Below are positions 22,794 to 33,652 of a DNA stretch of 50,233 bases, one piece after another. A program made the translations under genes and the position numbers. The DNA is from Porodaedalea pini. Lineage: Eukaryota; Basidiomycota; Agaricomycetes; Hymenochaetales; Hymenochaetaceae. The number at the start of each line of letters is the position of its first letter. Position 1 is the stretch's first letter. Under the pieces are notes generated by a model. The model had not been told where the DNA came from. It saw nothing but the letters and a program-made list of their open reading frames with translations, and searched no databases. The stretch lies in the NCBI GenBank assembly GCA_002794775.1, contig NBAY01000149.1:1-50233 (forward strand), written 5' to 3'.

Positions 22794-25700
22794 AACACAC
22801 CGATGGGCGATGTAAAGGAGTGCACCAACGGGTTAACCCGCGACGCGCGCGTATTATGCCGCGACACGTTCGCCACCGTCAGACCCGTCACTCCCGTTCT
22901 CGATCCTGTTCCTGTTCCTGCCTCCGCCCTCCTCCCGCTTGTCGCTCGTGAGATGAGCGGCCGCCCACCACGGGTTTTCTCGCCAATTCTCGCCATGCCG
23001 CCGCCCGTGTTGTCGAAACCAGGTGCAATCGACACCACAGACATGTCATTCGGCTCGCGTACATACGTCGGGCGCGACGTCATGCCCTGCATAGTAAGAA
23101 GTGGAGAAGCGGAGGGCGAAGCACCGGTGTTCGCATACGCGGGCCCTACATCCACCTCAGGTAGCCCCCATGCGTGTCTCGAGCCCGTCCACGTATTTGC
23201 CTCGCGTCCCTGTCCTACGTCCACGCCCTCGGGTGGGTAATATGGCGGCGCCGCACCTAACGGATCTGTCGGAGGCGCGGGCAACGCGCGATGCCCCATG
23301 GTGCTCAACGAACTCGACTTCTTTATCGGGCGCGGACCGTGTATGTGTATTGGTGCACTCGTCGGAGATACGTGAGGGAACGAAGCAACAGGCACGGAAG
23401 CAGGCAGAGGAGCAGGCGCGGGCGCATTGAGCGCAAACGTATCTACATCTGCGTCTTCCTCCTCCACCTTCCTTCCGTCCTTCGCAAGCCCATACCTCTC
23501 TCTCGCCCCCGCACCGAGCCCATGTCCGTGTCCATACCCCGTCTCTGCCACCTCAACAGACGCAGATCCATACGCTCCCCCAAGCGTTTCCACAGACGTA
23601 GACGGCTCCTCCGCCATCCTCCGCGCGCGCAGCACAGGCGAGTTTGTAAGTAAGTACGTGCTCTTCCTGGTGAGGCTCGCGCCCTCTGCGGTACTCTCGC
23701 TTCGCTTGTGTGCAGTCCGCGCAGTCCGCGCCGTGCGGCGGGTAGTTTCTCTCCCTGCCTCACGAGACTGGTCGCGGAGAGAGTGCGAGAGTGACGGCAC
23801 GCTGAAGGACAGCGCAATGGACCCCTCCGGGTCCGTGTGCCTGCGCCGTGGAAGCGGCAGGCGCATCAGTCGCCTCGATAGCGCCTCATGCAACTCAGTT
23901 CCCATTCTCTTCGTGCCCTTCGCCAGTCTCCTCTCCTTCTCCCTCATCTTCGATCCCCACCGCTCCTTCACAATCCCTTTCCTCCTCTCCGCCCTCTCAT
24001 ATTTCATATTGTCATCATAGTCCGCATCAGAGTCCTGCGTCTGGAACGTCGCCGACTTACCAAACGACGGCTCCACGCCCTCGCCAGAGTCGTGCAGAGA
24101 GTACGCGTGGTGCGGCTCGTGTGTCTGCCGTGAGGAGAGCGTGTGCATGGAGCGCTGGTACGAGGCTTCCTTCGCTTGGTACTCGGCCTCGTATGAACGT
24201 GGGAAGAATATCTGTTCATTCAGGTGCCTTTTTCAGTGTCTTTTTGAAGAGATTGGGCAGGAAGAGGAACATACGAGCAGCGTACAAACGGACGAGAACG
24301 CACATCCCAACGCGGCGACCGTACTAAGCAAATCAGTCCAGAACCTATTACCATTGCAATTTACTCGTCAGCCCTTGATCCAAAAACATGAAATGCAATA
24401 AGCATACGCCGACTCGTTGATATGCGTATGAGGCCTCAGCCCGTCCGCTCCAAGCACAAGCAAAGGAAGCTGCATCAAGAAACGGAAGATGATACGGATG
24501 ACCTGCTCAGCGTGAGATCAGTGGTTTGAACGAGAAAAGAGACAGAAGGAACGCACATTAAGCTCATAGAACTTTCGCAGGCGGATGATGATCGACGAGT
24601 CGACGCCCTCCGCTTTCTGCATCCGTCCAGCATCCGCCGTACAATACAAACATCCATTATCCGTCATCCGTCATCCATCGTATAATCATTTGAGCATTCA
24701 GGAAATCACAAGTATGAAACAAAACGAAGTCCATCAGTACGATCTCGCCTAAGAAGGCACAGAAGGAGCGGACGCACCACTTTCCGTATGAAACCCGGGA
24801 AGCGCCACAGGATCGGGATGAACGCAAGCGTGAGGACAAGATCGCCGATGCTGCCCGCCGTGAACATGCGCGCCTCGCACTACACCGATACCGATCACAA
24901 AATCAGCACAAATTTCCAACGAAACCGACACCGTCAAGCGCAAGATCCTATCTGGCCCATTGGGGGAAACGGAAGCACGGGCAGAAAAAGAAAAAGAAAA
25001 CAGAGAAGAAGCACGTACACTCAACGGCTCCCCGCGATACACGATCGTCACCACCGGTAAATAAATCACCGCGGCCACCGAACCGACGACCCACAGTCGG
25101 AAATACGGGCTTCGGAACCAGTCCGGTTGCGCGGGCCCTGCGGTGATGAGGAAGAACCAGAAGCAGAGCTCTATACACGAGGTCGAAGGACGAGAGAGAC
25201 AAGACGAGATTAATGACAAGAAGAGATGGAAGGAGGGCAACAGACCTTCGAGGTGCGTTACCCTGCATTTTGCACAGACAGAATCGAGTTGAATTAGCCG
25301 GAGAGTGAGAGAACAGGGAAGATGGAGGGAACGCACATCTCAAACGACCACGAAAACGAGAAGATCATCATGAGTGGGAAGATCGCCCTGCGGTATTGAG
25401 GATTCCAGAACGTGTACGGCTTCGGGAAGACTGTCGTCGCACATTCCATTTATCATTCACCACCCATCGCAGAGACAGACCCAAGTCAGAAAACAGAACG
25501 TAAGAGCAAGACATAGAGAGAGAAATCGACGCACTCCCGCCCCCAACATCAATGAACCCCTCCTTATACTTGATATACGCGAATCCGAACGAGTATATCA
25601 TTATGAGTGGTATTGTTATCAGATAGGTGTACGTCATGATGCGTTTGAACGCGCCGGAGTAGGGCGTATTTGACCATCTGGTGAAGACATCTGAATGAGC

Positions 25701-25940
25701 GGTGACGGGAAGAGGAAGACAGACGCACTTCAGACACTTGAAGCGATCGAAGCGCCAAAGATGACCGAGGAGGAACGCGCCGAGCTGTGCACGCAGAAAA
25801 GCGGATCAGGCAGTAGGCGCCAGTCGACAACCGAGCGCGTCAGTGAGATAAGATGAGATGCGATGGGAATGGGAACGGGAACGCACCGCGGTGGAGAGGA
25901 CGGACCAGACGATGAACGTGCTCGCGGAGGTGTGCGTCAT
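22629..25940 (-). CDS. Seven-transmembrane receptor-like protein, 12 exons
   Basis: The exons are 25940-25887, 25784-25729, 25677-25535, 25430-25337, 25262-25246, 25170-25019, 24879-24778, 24616-24557, 24502-24408, 24344-24275, 24211-22801 and 22699-22629. All have GT-AG sites and stay in frame for 774 residues. Membrane segments include TFIVWSVLSTALGAFLLGHL, IMTYTYLITIPLIMIYSFGF, FPLMMIFSFSWSFEM, CFWFFLITAG, VVGSVAAVIYLPVVTIVY, GSIGDLVLTLAFIPIL and VIRIIFRFLMQLPLLVLGAD; an eighth hydrophobic stretch (TVAALGCAFSSVCTLLI) follows. A long charged cytosolic tail with many Ser, Arg and Pro comes after. Layout and motifs such as RKFYELNVIRIIFRF resemble the membrane part of fungal GprK/RGS-type receptors, but I see no RGS box; that assignment is tentative. 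One exon is only 17 nt. The last intron holds the (AG)n microsatellite. Confidence 0.72.
22743..22789. repeat. (AG)n microsatellite in the last intron of the seven-TM gene
   Basis: An uninterrupted run of about 23 AG dinucleotides. On the gene strand it is a polypyrimidine (CT)n tract between the donor at 22800 and the acceptor at 22700, where length changes could affect splicing. Confidence 0.9.
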
Positions 25941-26747
25941 GGCCGTGTCGTTCGGGAGTCAACAGTCGCTGGTTGAAAAGGTGTGAAGGAACGGTGTGCG
26001 AGCAGGCGCGGGTTAATCGACAATGATGATAGCAGTCTGTATGAACAAGAAAGGAGACAAAGAGGAAGAAAGGGAGAGGAAGAAGGAGCTAGTTCATCTC
26101 GCTCGTCGTGGTCGAAGCAGTGGAGGACGGCGGGGAGGGCGGACAGGAGATAGAGTTGTGCGTCTGCTAATTGGAGTAAGGGCGGTAATTGATCACACTG
26201 ATGGCCCAAGCACATGCTGATTGCACGCGAAATTATTAGAATCCGATGGCTCGCAACTTCGACGAGTGATGATGCGGGTTAGATGGCTCGTCGCTGTGGG
26301 AAGTAACGGCACGGAGACGGGATTTGTGCATTTCTTTAGCCCGTTTTTTGGTTTGCCTATTCACAATCCAGTCGTAGGAAAGTTCTCTGCTCTTGTCCTT
26401 ATCTTCACTGTGCTGAACCTCTATTTGATTTTGTTATGAAAAGAAAATCGCGCCGGACGCCATGGTAAAAAAAGAAAAGTAATGAAAATGAAACACAGCA
26501 TTGCATATCGATGATGAGGGAGGATTCGGAGTGACAATTCATTCTTCTGAATTTTACCGAGCTTTATTCCGTTCGAGACCCTTTGCTGATATTAAGTTAT
26601 AGTTGAGAGAGATGGCTCCTTTTATTTGTCGATTCAACTTGCTTTGGACGTGTTGTATGCGCTTCGCACGGTGACAAGTAGACGGTCAATGTGACGTCAC
26701 AGTATGACTAGTCATGAGGCAGACGAGGACGATGACCTATGACCACG
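25941..26747. other. Intergenic region between divergent genes
   Basis: This separates the seven-TM gene (minus) and HNH2 (plus). It should contain both promoters. No gene recognised; inner inverted-repeat similarity begins only at about 26740. Confidence 0.45.
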
Positions 26748-28015
26748 ATGGAACCCTCTACAGCTGCATCTGATTCTGAACATGTCTTCCTATCCATACA
26801 ACCCCCAAACATACATGAACCAATTCCTCTCTTGAGAATTCCTCATGCGGCATTCCCTCAGTACTCAACAAAGCCACGAAAGTGGCTTCAGTACACGAGT
26901 TTTGCCATCACCGGAAAGCAGGGCGAACTCTTCCAAGACCCGCCGTACGACTCGGAGCTAAAAGAGGAACAAGAACCGTATTCCTGTGACCTGGAGCTCG
27001 AAGTCGAAGCTGGTGACAGGTTTATTTATCGTATAAATGAGGAACCTGTGCTGTTCGACTGGCGTCTGCGACCTCCTGGTGACAATCCCCAGGCTAGCCT
27101 GACTTCAAATTCAACAACAGCGATCCATATTAGAGACGATGCAAAAGCCGCCTACGGCAGGTGCCCATTCACTGAGATACCTGGAACTTTCTGTGATGCT
27201 TGCCACCTTATTCCCCGCAACAGAGGCAACACCGTGAGTCTGTCGAACGTGAAACGTCGTCGAGCATCGAACGGCTCACAATGCTTCACAGTACATGCAG
27301 GATCTCTACAGACTTCGTGGCGACGAGGATAGTGCTATCGATATTGATGACGCAAAAAATGTTCTGTTGCTTGAACGTAGCATTCACCGCGGTTTGGACG
27401 CGAAAATAGTTTCTTTCCTGAAGGTTCGTCTTCCATGACTCATTGCAAACAAGCCCGATAATAAAGAGACGCTTGAAGACTCCAAATTACGCTCTCAAAT
27501 CAAACGAAGTCGTTCTGAACGGGCAAGATGAAAACGACGCGGAAGCGTACCGCGTTACGCTCCACTGTTTTAGTACAGATGAAAATGATCTCCGCTGCTT
27601 TTCTCACGGGAGTTCATCCAGCCTAATCGCAAGCCGTCGGCCAGAGGACTTCATTTTTGATGTCATCTATGCGTGCAATCTGTTCAGTTGTTGGGGAGTC
27701 AGCCCAAATGAATTTGTCGAGAAGGAGAGAAAAAGACTGTTTAGCGATGACGCCGGCGAAGAAGCCAAGCAGGATGCTCAAATCAAGAAACAAGCCAAGG
27801 CCACAAGACGCGCCGAACGACATGAACGGAGGGTCAGGTCTGGCAATGCTCAAGAGCCCCTTGACGCCATGGACTACATAATGATGATAAGCTTATGGGC
27901 GAATAATACGTCGATAGCGGAAATGGAGGCGCATGACAGAGCTCTGGAGGAGGAGGAAAGGCAGAGGAAGATGCGGGAAACGGAAGCGTGGGTGAGAGGA
28001 GAGCCGTTGGGTTAA
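26748..28015 (+). CDS. HNH nuclease-domain protein, copy 2
   Basis: Exons 26748-27233, 27292-27423 and 27479-28015 give 384 residues, very close to copy 1 on the opposite strand. The HNH landmarks are [13 protein letters not shown], then YMQDLYRLRG and [20 protein letters not shown], then [13 protein letters not shown]. Exon 1 and exon 2 lengths are identical to copy 1 (486 and 132 nt); exon 3 is 24 nt shorter in frame, removing 8 residues from the charged linker after RLFSDD. Both copies remain open, despite many substitutions, which suggests either recent duplication or retained function. An upstream ATG at 26739 exists but is absent in copy 1. Confidence 0.85.
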
Positions 28016-28610
28016 GGCATATGGTCAGAGATTTCAACTATATGGTCGGACGGAAGCTGTATGAGAGATATTGGATGGATTATGGCACAAAGGGACATGC
28101 CGCAATTATCCAGTGTACTGACGTCTGATACGCCATGACGCCCGAGTTCTACCGCAAACATATGAACGAGTAGAGCCATATACTGGATAAGCGAGATTAG
28201 TCGTATCAATTTCTCATCAAGCATCACGAGGACAGGGCGAGGAGATAATTGTCATCCCCGACAGTGTCAACAATTCTAAGGTACGTTCTTGGTTCCATTT
28301 TAATGAAAATTCTGGGAAATTGTACAGACATGGTAGCCTGGGGACATCGCAAGTGGAGCGTACGCGGGTACTACAACATTACCAGTTCCACCCGAAAGCC
28401 AACACGATCTGTCGCGGGCTGTCTGAGACTGGCAATACTTTGGTCGATTTATCTAAGGCGACGTGCCTCGATCAGATTTCCTCGCACTCTGGATTGTGGC
28501 GACAGGAGCGGCAACGTCTATACGGATCTTTCCTCCGAACGGCTGGGTGGGGAGGGCGTTTGAGTTGGACTACGTAGGACTTGAGGGCGCCCATACGTAG
28601 ATACAGTCAG
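28016..28610 (+). pseudogene. Decayed ORF behind HNH2 (copy of 13440-14029)
   Basis: It contains the same coding-like stretches as on the left (for example [20 protein letters not shown] and GWVGRAFELDYV), with stops between them. This copy has an additional stop after RKHMNE. Function unknown. Confidence 0.4.
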
Positions 28611-30129
28611 AATAGGAGTTGGACCCAAAGACGTCGCAGAGTCAGCGACTGACGATATAGGTCGGATGGATGTGATAAGTATATTAGATATCACACATGA
28701 TGGTTAACGTTGCGATGTGGAGAGGTAAGAAGAGGTCAGGAGGGAGGTTACACTGCTATGCAATTCAGATGGTTTGAGACCTTTTTAAATCTACTACGGT
28801 AGTAGAAATACCGCCGCCGACCGGTAATCTCGGGACCGACATGACTTGTGTGCATTGTTTGCTCATTGAAATTTTAATACTGTGGCGAATCTTACTGGCC
28901 TTGAAGCAGCTAGAGCGAATCATGGATTAGAAGTCTAAAGTCATGTAACGCAAGGCGTGAAAAGAGAGGACCTGTTTCCATAACGTCACGAACGCTCGAG
29001 TAACAAAGGCTATCAAATAGAGTTTCGAAGTCACGGAAGTCAAGATGTGAAAGAGAGGACCCGTAGAGGTTTTTCAATATTGCACGTGAGAGATTTCGGG
29101 CGCTGTTACCGATGTTTATCATACATGTACTTGCACTCTAATGTGTATTCAGCCGCGGTTCGCGAGCGCTCGACGTAAAAGAGCTCAATTAATGGAGCCT
29201 CTTTCTTTGGATTACACGCGCGATTAATACACTTTTGCTTGGGGGGTTTTGCGGACGAGCCAAGGATGAAGCGTTCGGGTGAATATTTGTGTTGAGCTCT
29301 TATACAGATACTGTCTCTACATCTCAACTTTTCTTACGCTGATACTTGAATTACAGGACTGTAAGCATCTCATATGGAAGGATAGAAGTGCATGAACGAC
29401 GTACCATCTCTAATCCATGCCAATAAGCTGCTAGTCATCGTCCATGTAGCTTAGCGGCTTCTGCAAACAGAGTCGTGTCCATCAGTCTAATATTAGACGT
29501 GAAAGGGAACACGAGACGTACGTAGAAACGATAATGCACCCCGCCTGTAGACTGCTCAATCCTCTCTATCTCTTCCTCAGTCAGGTCCCTTATGTTTTCC
29601 GTTTCGAGATACTCCTTCAAGCGCGACTCTTTGGTCGAAGTCGTGACAGCGATGATGTTCTTCGCCTCGAGCCACTTGAAGAGCACCTGGTTCTGTGTCA
29701 CAGACGCACCGCGTGTCTTTGCGATCTCGTCCAGGACGGACTTAATCTTCGCGCATGCTGGAGCAATTTTCTCGTCGCTCGTGCGGCTGGGGATTATAGG
29801 TGCGAGACAACCCCACGAGGCTGTTACAATATCGTGCTTGCGCGAGTAGGCGAGCAGGGGTTCGAGACGTGCGCATCAGGAAAACCCTCCTGGCCGGAAC
29901 TGGTGGAATCATTGGAATTCGCCAGAAATTCTGAGTGATTCTGGCTCATTCCAATTCCGCATCATTCCTAAAGGTCATTCCCTACGCCGTGCATTCTGCT
30001 GCATTCCAATTACATTCCACTTACATTCCAATGGTATTCCAACCTCATTTTGTTACTTATCTTAGCATTCCCGACTCTTTATTAGTGTATTCCATAATAT
30101 TCCTAAACATTAACTACTAAACTAAAAGG

Positions 30130-30345
30130 ATGCCACGGCCGGTCGTCGGAATGAAGCCTTTCACGGTCATCATGTACAGACCACCGGCAAACTTCTTCTC
30201 AGACTTGATGCCCAGGATGACGGGTACGGCAAGCAGCTCCTTTTGTACATGCGACGATGTAAGGCACGCCGCAGCATCGATCTTGAGTTCCACAAAATCT
30301 ACCTTGTGAAGCTTGGTCTCGCCGGTTCTGAGAGCATGCAAGTAT
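30130..30345 (-). pseudogene. Captured prolyl-tRNA synthetase fragment B
   Basis: Downstream of fragment A in the same orientation, the sequence starts again with TGETKLHKVDFVELKIDAA (about 30335-30280), jumps to KELLAVPVILGIKSEKKFAG and MTVKGFIPTTGRG, and stops near 30130 where the element's subterminal region begins. Copy B is closer to canonical ProRS (LAVPVI, FIPTTGRGI) than copy A at shared positions. It has a larger internal deletion. Head-to-tail arrangement implies two captures or an internal duplication. Confidence 0.75.
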
Positions 30346-30399
30346 GAAGCAGTGTCAGCACGACATCGTCCCATTGTCACGACGCGCAGGCAAGACATG

Positions 30400-31440
30400 T
30401 ACCTTGCCTTCGCGTGCTCGAACATCTCCTGTTGAATAGTCTTGAGAAGTGCAGGTATGGCAGTCCCGTATCACGTCGCACAGAAAGTGTTTGCTTCTTC
30501 TGGATATCAACTGGACTGAGTTCAAGGCGAAGTGGAGCACCTGGACAAAAAGCCATTTGTAAGACCACAGGAAAACCGAGAAATAAGGAATAATTGAATT
30601 TTCGCGCCTTCTGTTTCCGGTCGTTGAACTTGTAGCCAGGAGTGTAGCCGTCCCGTACATCCACCTTCGCGCTTTCCTGAGCGTCGTCGCGAGCTCCTCA
30701 CAGCGGTCCTATAACTCCTGCTTATTAGTGCGCATGGTAATACCGCAGGAGACAACGAGCGACGCGTGATGGGAGAACAAGTCCCTGGTTGTCGTCACGA
30801 ATCATGACCATGATTCCGACCATGCGTGTGCTAAGGCTCCACGTGTTCTGCCACAGAATAATTTGCCACCGTTCAGACCCGTACCCTGCGGATCGTCCAG
30901 GTCTGAGACCACGACGTTGAACATCTCTGGCCGTGAGAAGTCTTGGCCAAGGCAATGCGACGTCGCAGCTTGGATGCCACGGCCGGTCATCGTGTAAAGA
31001 CCACCGGCAAACTTCTCCTTGTCCGACTTAATGCCTGTGATGACGAGTACGGTAAGCAGCACCTCGTACACGCGACAATGTAAATTGAGAATTTCCCGAA
31101 CTTCAGTAGGGATACATGACCGTTTCTGTAGTCGGACAGATTGCTATGGGCTCCTCAAGCTCGGAGCTCCCTCTGAAGACGCCTATAATATTTGTCAGCA
31201 CAAAGTGAGGATTACAGAACAATCAACGCACGTTTGTATACCAACCCAGGAAGTCGACCCTTTCTTCATGCCAATAGCAATCTTCACCGTGCCGTCAATT
31301 CTCCCTTCCTCTTTCGTTGCCTTTTCCTGGGCGGCAATTGCAGACGTGCGCACAGCAGGCGCCACAGCCTCAGCCTTGAGTTCCACGAAATCTACCTCGT
31401 GAAGCTTGGTCTTCCTGTTTCGAGACACGCCAGTATGAAG
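30400..31440 (-). pseudogene. Captured prolyl-tRNA synthetase fragment A
   Basis: In minus-strand order the fragment shows KTKLHEVDFVELKAEAV and AAQEKATKEEGRIDGTVKIA (about 31430-31240), SSELEEPIAICPTTETVMYP (about 31168-31109, class II motif), then RVYEVLLTVLVITGIKSDKE and KFAGGLYTMTGRGIQAATSH (about 31080-30950), WQNTWSLSTRMVGIMVMI with DDNQGLVLPSRVA (about 30850-30730), VDVRDGYTPGYKFND (about 30665-30620) and LRLELSPVDIQKKQTLSVRR (about 30535-30475). These follow the order of eukaryotic cytosolic ProRS from the linker through the catalytic core to the anticodon-binding domain. The part between TETVMYP and RVYE, with class II motif 2, is deleted, and several frameshifts exist. It is not functional. 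Confidence 0.82.
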
Positions 31441-31757
31441 CAATGTTGGTTCCAGGGAGGAAGACAGTAAAATCAGAGGCGAGCGCATGTACGGCGAAGA
31501 GAGAATTCGATGATGTGAGTGATGCATCAAGGACCGTGACAACCTTTAGGAATGTGTTTGCGTCAAGTGCTAATGGTGAAACTGGACAAACTTTAACAAT
31601 GCGTGTGGACAGATAAAGAGACTGGGCTCATGGGAGTCCTTGTCCAACACAAAAAATTATTTTAGCAGGTCCGGCGATGCGTGCAATGACGACAACAGGA
31701 ACTGTTGCGGCAGACTTTACGGTCTTCGGCTTGAAGACGAGCATAATAAGTTGAAGG

Positions 31758-32042
31758 TCAGAAGTCGGATGGCATGTTGCCTGCAGCAGTGAGTGCATCC
31801 CACCAGGCGGCCGGTGAGGCTACCACTTCATGTGTGATGGTTGCGGTGGGTGTGATTGAGGGTTTTTTCAGACATTCTGTAAGGACGTCGGCACCAGACA
31901 TATTGGAGTGGCAGCAGATGTGAAGGCGTGTCGCGTCAAAACCAACATACATGTGATCAAGTTCCCACACCTCTTCTGTGGACGACGCATCCAGGTGTGG
32001 GAAATTGGACTTAGCAGTTTTTGAAAGTGCCTCCAAATACAA
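31758..32042 (-). CDS. ORF of unknown function inside the TIR element
   Basis: A 94-residue open frame with HLDASSTEEVWELDHMYVGF and ASPAAWWDALTAAGNMPSDF. No family recognised. It overlaps the outer edge of the fold-back repeat. It may be a further captured gene fragment rather than an element gene. Confidence 0.25.
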   Translation of the reverse strand: MYLEALSKTAKSNFPHLDASSTEEVWELDHMYVGFDATRLHICCHSNMSGADVLTECLKKPSITPTATITHEVVASPAAWWDALTAAGNMPSDF

Positions 32043-32700
32043 AATACATCATATCTCATTCAATTCTTCACAAAAACTCTTCAAAAAAGTTGCTAACTTT
32101 ATGTGAGCTTAGAGGACAGAAGGTGGAATATTGAGACTGCAGTAGTGAAAATGGGTGTTTTTTTCTAGAAAACCTCCTTCCCAGATTTTTCCTGAGCTCA
32201 ATTTTGAAGCTAATGACATGAACCTTGTTGGAGAATGGTATATATATTGTATATTAAATTATAGATGGCTTATAACAATGCAGGCAATTTTTTGACAACT
32301 GTCTGAGTCAAGCAAATTTGGATGAGTTTGAGAGTTTCAGCACAACAGTCAAACAGGACAAGAGGAGACATTCACTCTAGTTCATCCCTCATAACATCAA
32401 CAGTATAGTATATAGACCATTCTCCAACAAGTCTCATGTCATTAGCTTCAAAATTGAGCTCAGGAAAAATCAGGGAAGGAGTTTTTTCTAGAAAAACACC
32501 CATTCTCACTACTGCAGCCTCAATATTCCACCTTCTGTCTCCTAAGCTCACAAACATTTAGAAGCTGTTGAAAAATGAATTTGGCAACATTTTTGAAATG
32601 ATTCTGTGAAGAATTGACAGAGATATGGATTTTACAAGTTTTTGAGGTGCTGAAATGCTCAAATTTTGTGATCTTCACATGTCTCAAGACTTATGAAAAA
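31980..32700. repeat. Fold-back (inverted) repeat nested in the TIR element
   Basis: The sequence at about 32103-32250 (GAGGACAGAAGGTGGAATATT...TTGGAGAATGGTATA) is matched by the reverse complement of about 32400-32560. Weaker matching extends outwards to about 31980 and 32700 (CAATTCTTCACA on both sides). The spacer is about 140 bp. The arms are imperfect. It looks like a separate MITE or fold-back element that inserted in the larger element, or part of its structure. Confidence 0.7.
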
Positions 32701-33652
32701 CACTGTAACCTGCAGATAGTTCATGGGTCCCAGTATAGGTCCAAGAAGCCAATTTAGTACCTGCACCTGTGTCAAGCCATGGCAGAATCTAATGAATTCC
32801 ACAATCAGTTTTTTATTCTAAAAAATTCCATAGAATCTATGAGGTGTATTATTTTTCTATCTATATTCTAAATTTCAAGCTGCTGATTCTGTTCAATTCC
32901 AAATGTTCAGCTTGCTGATTCCAGCAAATTCCAACAGAGCTCCAGAATTCACCTCAATTCCATCCAATTCTGGACAAGCTTGCTGAGTCCAAGCACATTC
33001 TAATATCATTCCAGAATATTCTACCAGTATTATTGTATTCTAAGCCAATTCTATCTTTTTCCGCTTGGGAGGGTTTTCCTGATGCGGCGACAAAGACTTG
33101 ATATTCAATCTGCAAGTCCCGGTGAGATGGTGAATGAGGTTTGAGGTACGGTGGACTCACTTGGTTTACGGTGGGCTTCTCGAGCCCGAGCTCGATGATC
33201 TCCTCAAGATGCTTCACAGTGAAGTTGCTCACGCCGATGCTGCGTGTGAGACCTTTCTTCTTCACATCCACCATTTCGCGCCAGACTTTCTTCAAGCCAC
33301 CTTCGCGGTCATTATAAAAGTAAGGGGCATGGACGAGATATAAATCGACGTAGTCGATCTGTAGCTTCTTCAAGCTTTCGCGTAGGCAGTCCTCGACTGT
33401 CTGGCCGGGTGGTATAATATGGAGCTTCGTCGTCACGTACAGCGTATCGCGCGGGATTCCCGACGATGAAATGGCAGTACCGACACCTTCCTCATTCTTG
33501 TACATTGCCGCAGTATCGAGGTGCGTGAATCCGGTGGAGAGGGCGAGCGCACAGGCATCCTTGCACTCTTTCAGGTAGAATGCTGTTCCGGAACCGAAGG
33601 CGATCCAAGGGACTTGAGCACCGTCAGAGAGCTTGATGGTCTTTATCGGCAT

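Larger units (their letters stand above)
26740..29110 (+). repeat. Inner inverted repeat, HNH block, right arm
   Basis: The reverse complement of 12907-15330, covering HNH2, the decayed ORF behind it and the orphan AKR-type promoter (about 28760-29110). At about 29110-29140 the sequence switches to the AKR2-type 3' flank instead of continuing as on the left side. Confidence 0.85.
29873..33085 (-). mobile_element. 3.2-kb TIR element carrying prolyl-tRNA synthetase fragments
   Basis: The element starts with GCATCAGGAAAACCCTCC (29873-29890) and ends with its perfect reverse complement (33068-33085). The flanking AKR3 exon rejoins exactly. If the outermost base is assigned to the host, a 2-bp CG target duplication fits; longer duplications do not. 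Just inside both ends lie clusters of ATTCC/AATTCC words (about 29905-30100 and 32790-33055), possible transposase-binding arrays. The interior holds two fragments of a prolyl-tRNA synthetase gene (30130-31440), a 94-codon ORF of unknown function (31758-32042) and a fold-back repeat (about 31980-32700). No transposase was recognised, so it is probably non-autonomous (Pack-type). The TIR did not match a superfamily that I can name. Confidence 0.8.
29431..33652 (-). pseudogene. Aldo-keto reductase AKR3, split by a 3.2-kb element
   Basis: Exon 1 (33652-33161) encodes MPIKTIKLSDG through IGVSNFTVKHLEE, with the tetrad Asp46, Tyr51 (LDTAAMY), Lys76 and His108 intact. Intron 1 is 51 nt. Exon 2 starts at 33109, is interrupted after 24 nt at 33086, and resumes at 29872 to 29522. 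Exon 3 is 29460-29431. The two parts of exon 2 add up to 375 nt, exactly the AKR1 exon 2 length, and no other frame break was found. So this gene would encode a full 298-residue reductase without the element. The 5' flank matches AKR1 but the 3' flank matches AKR2. With the element in place a truncated protein, or a very long intron-like RNA, is expected. An upstream in-frame ATG at 33733 is an alternative start. Confidence 0.88.

Noticed and set aside
22610..22951. Plus-strand frame with a long Arg-Glu repeat
   Set aside because: It is produced by the (AG)n microsatellite inside an intron of the minus-strand seven-TM gene.
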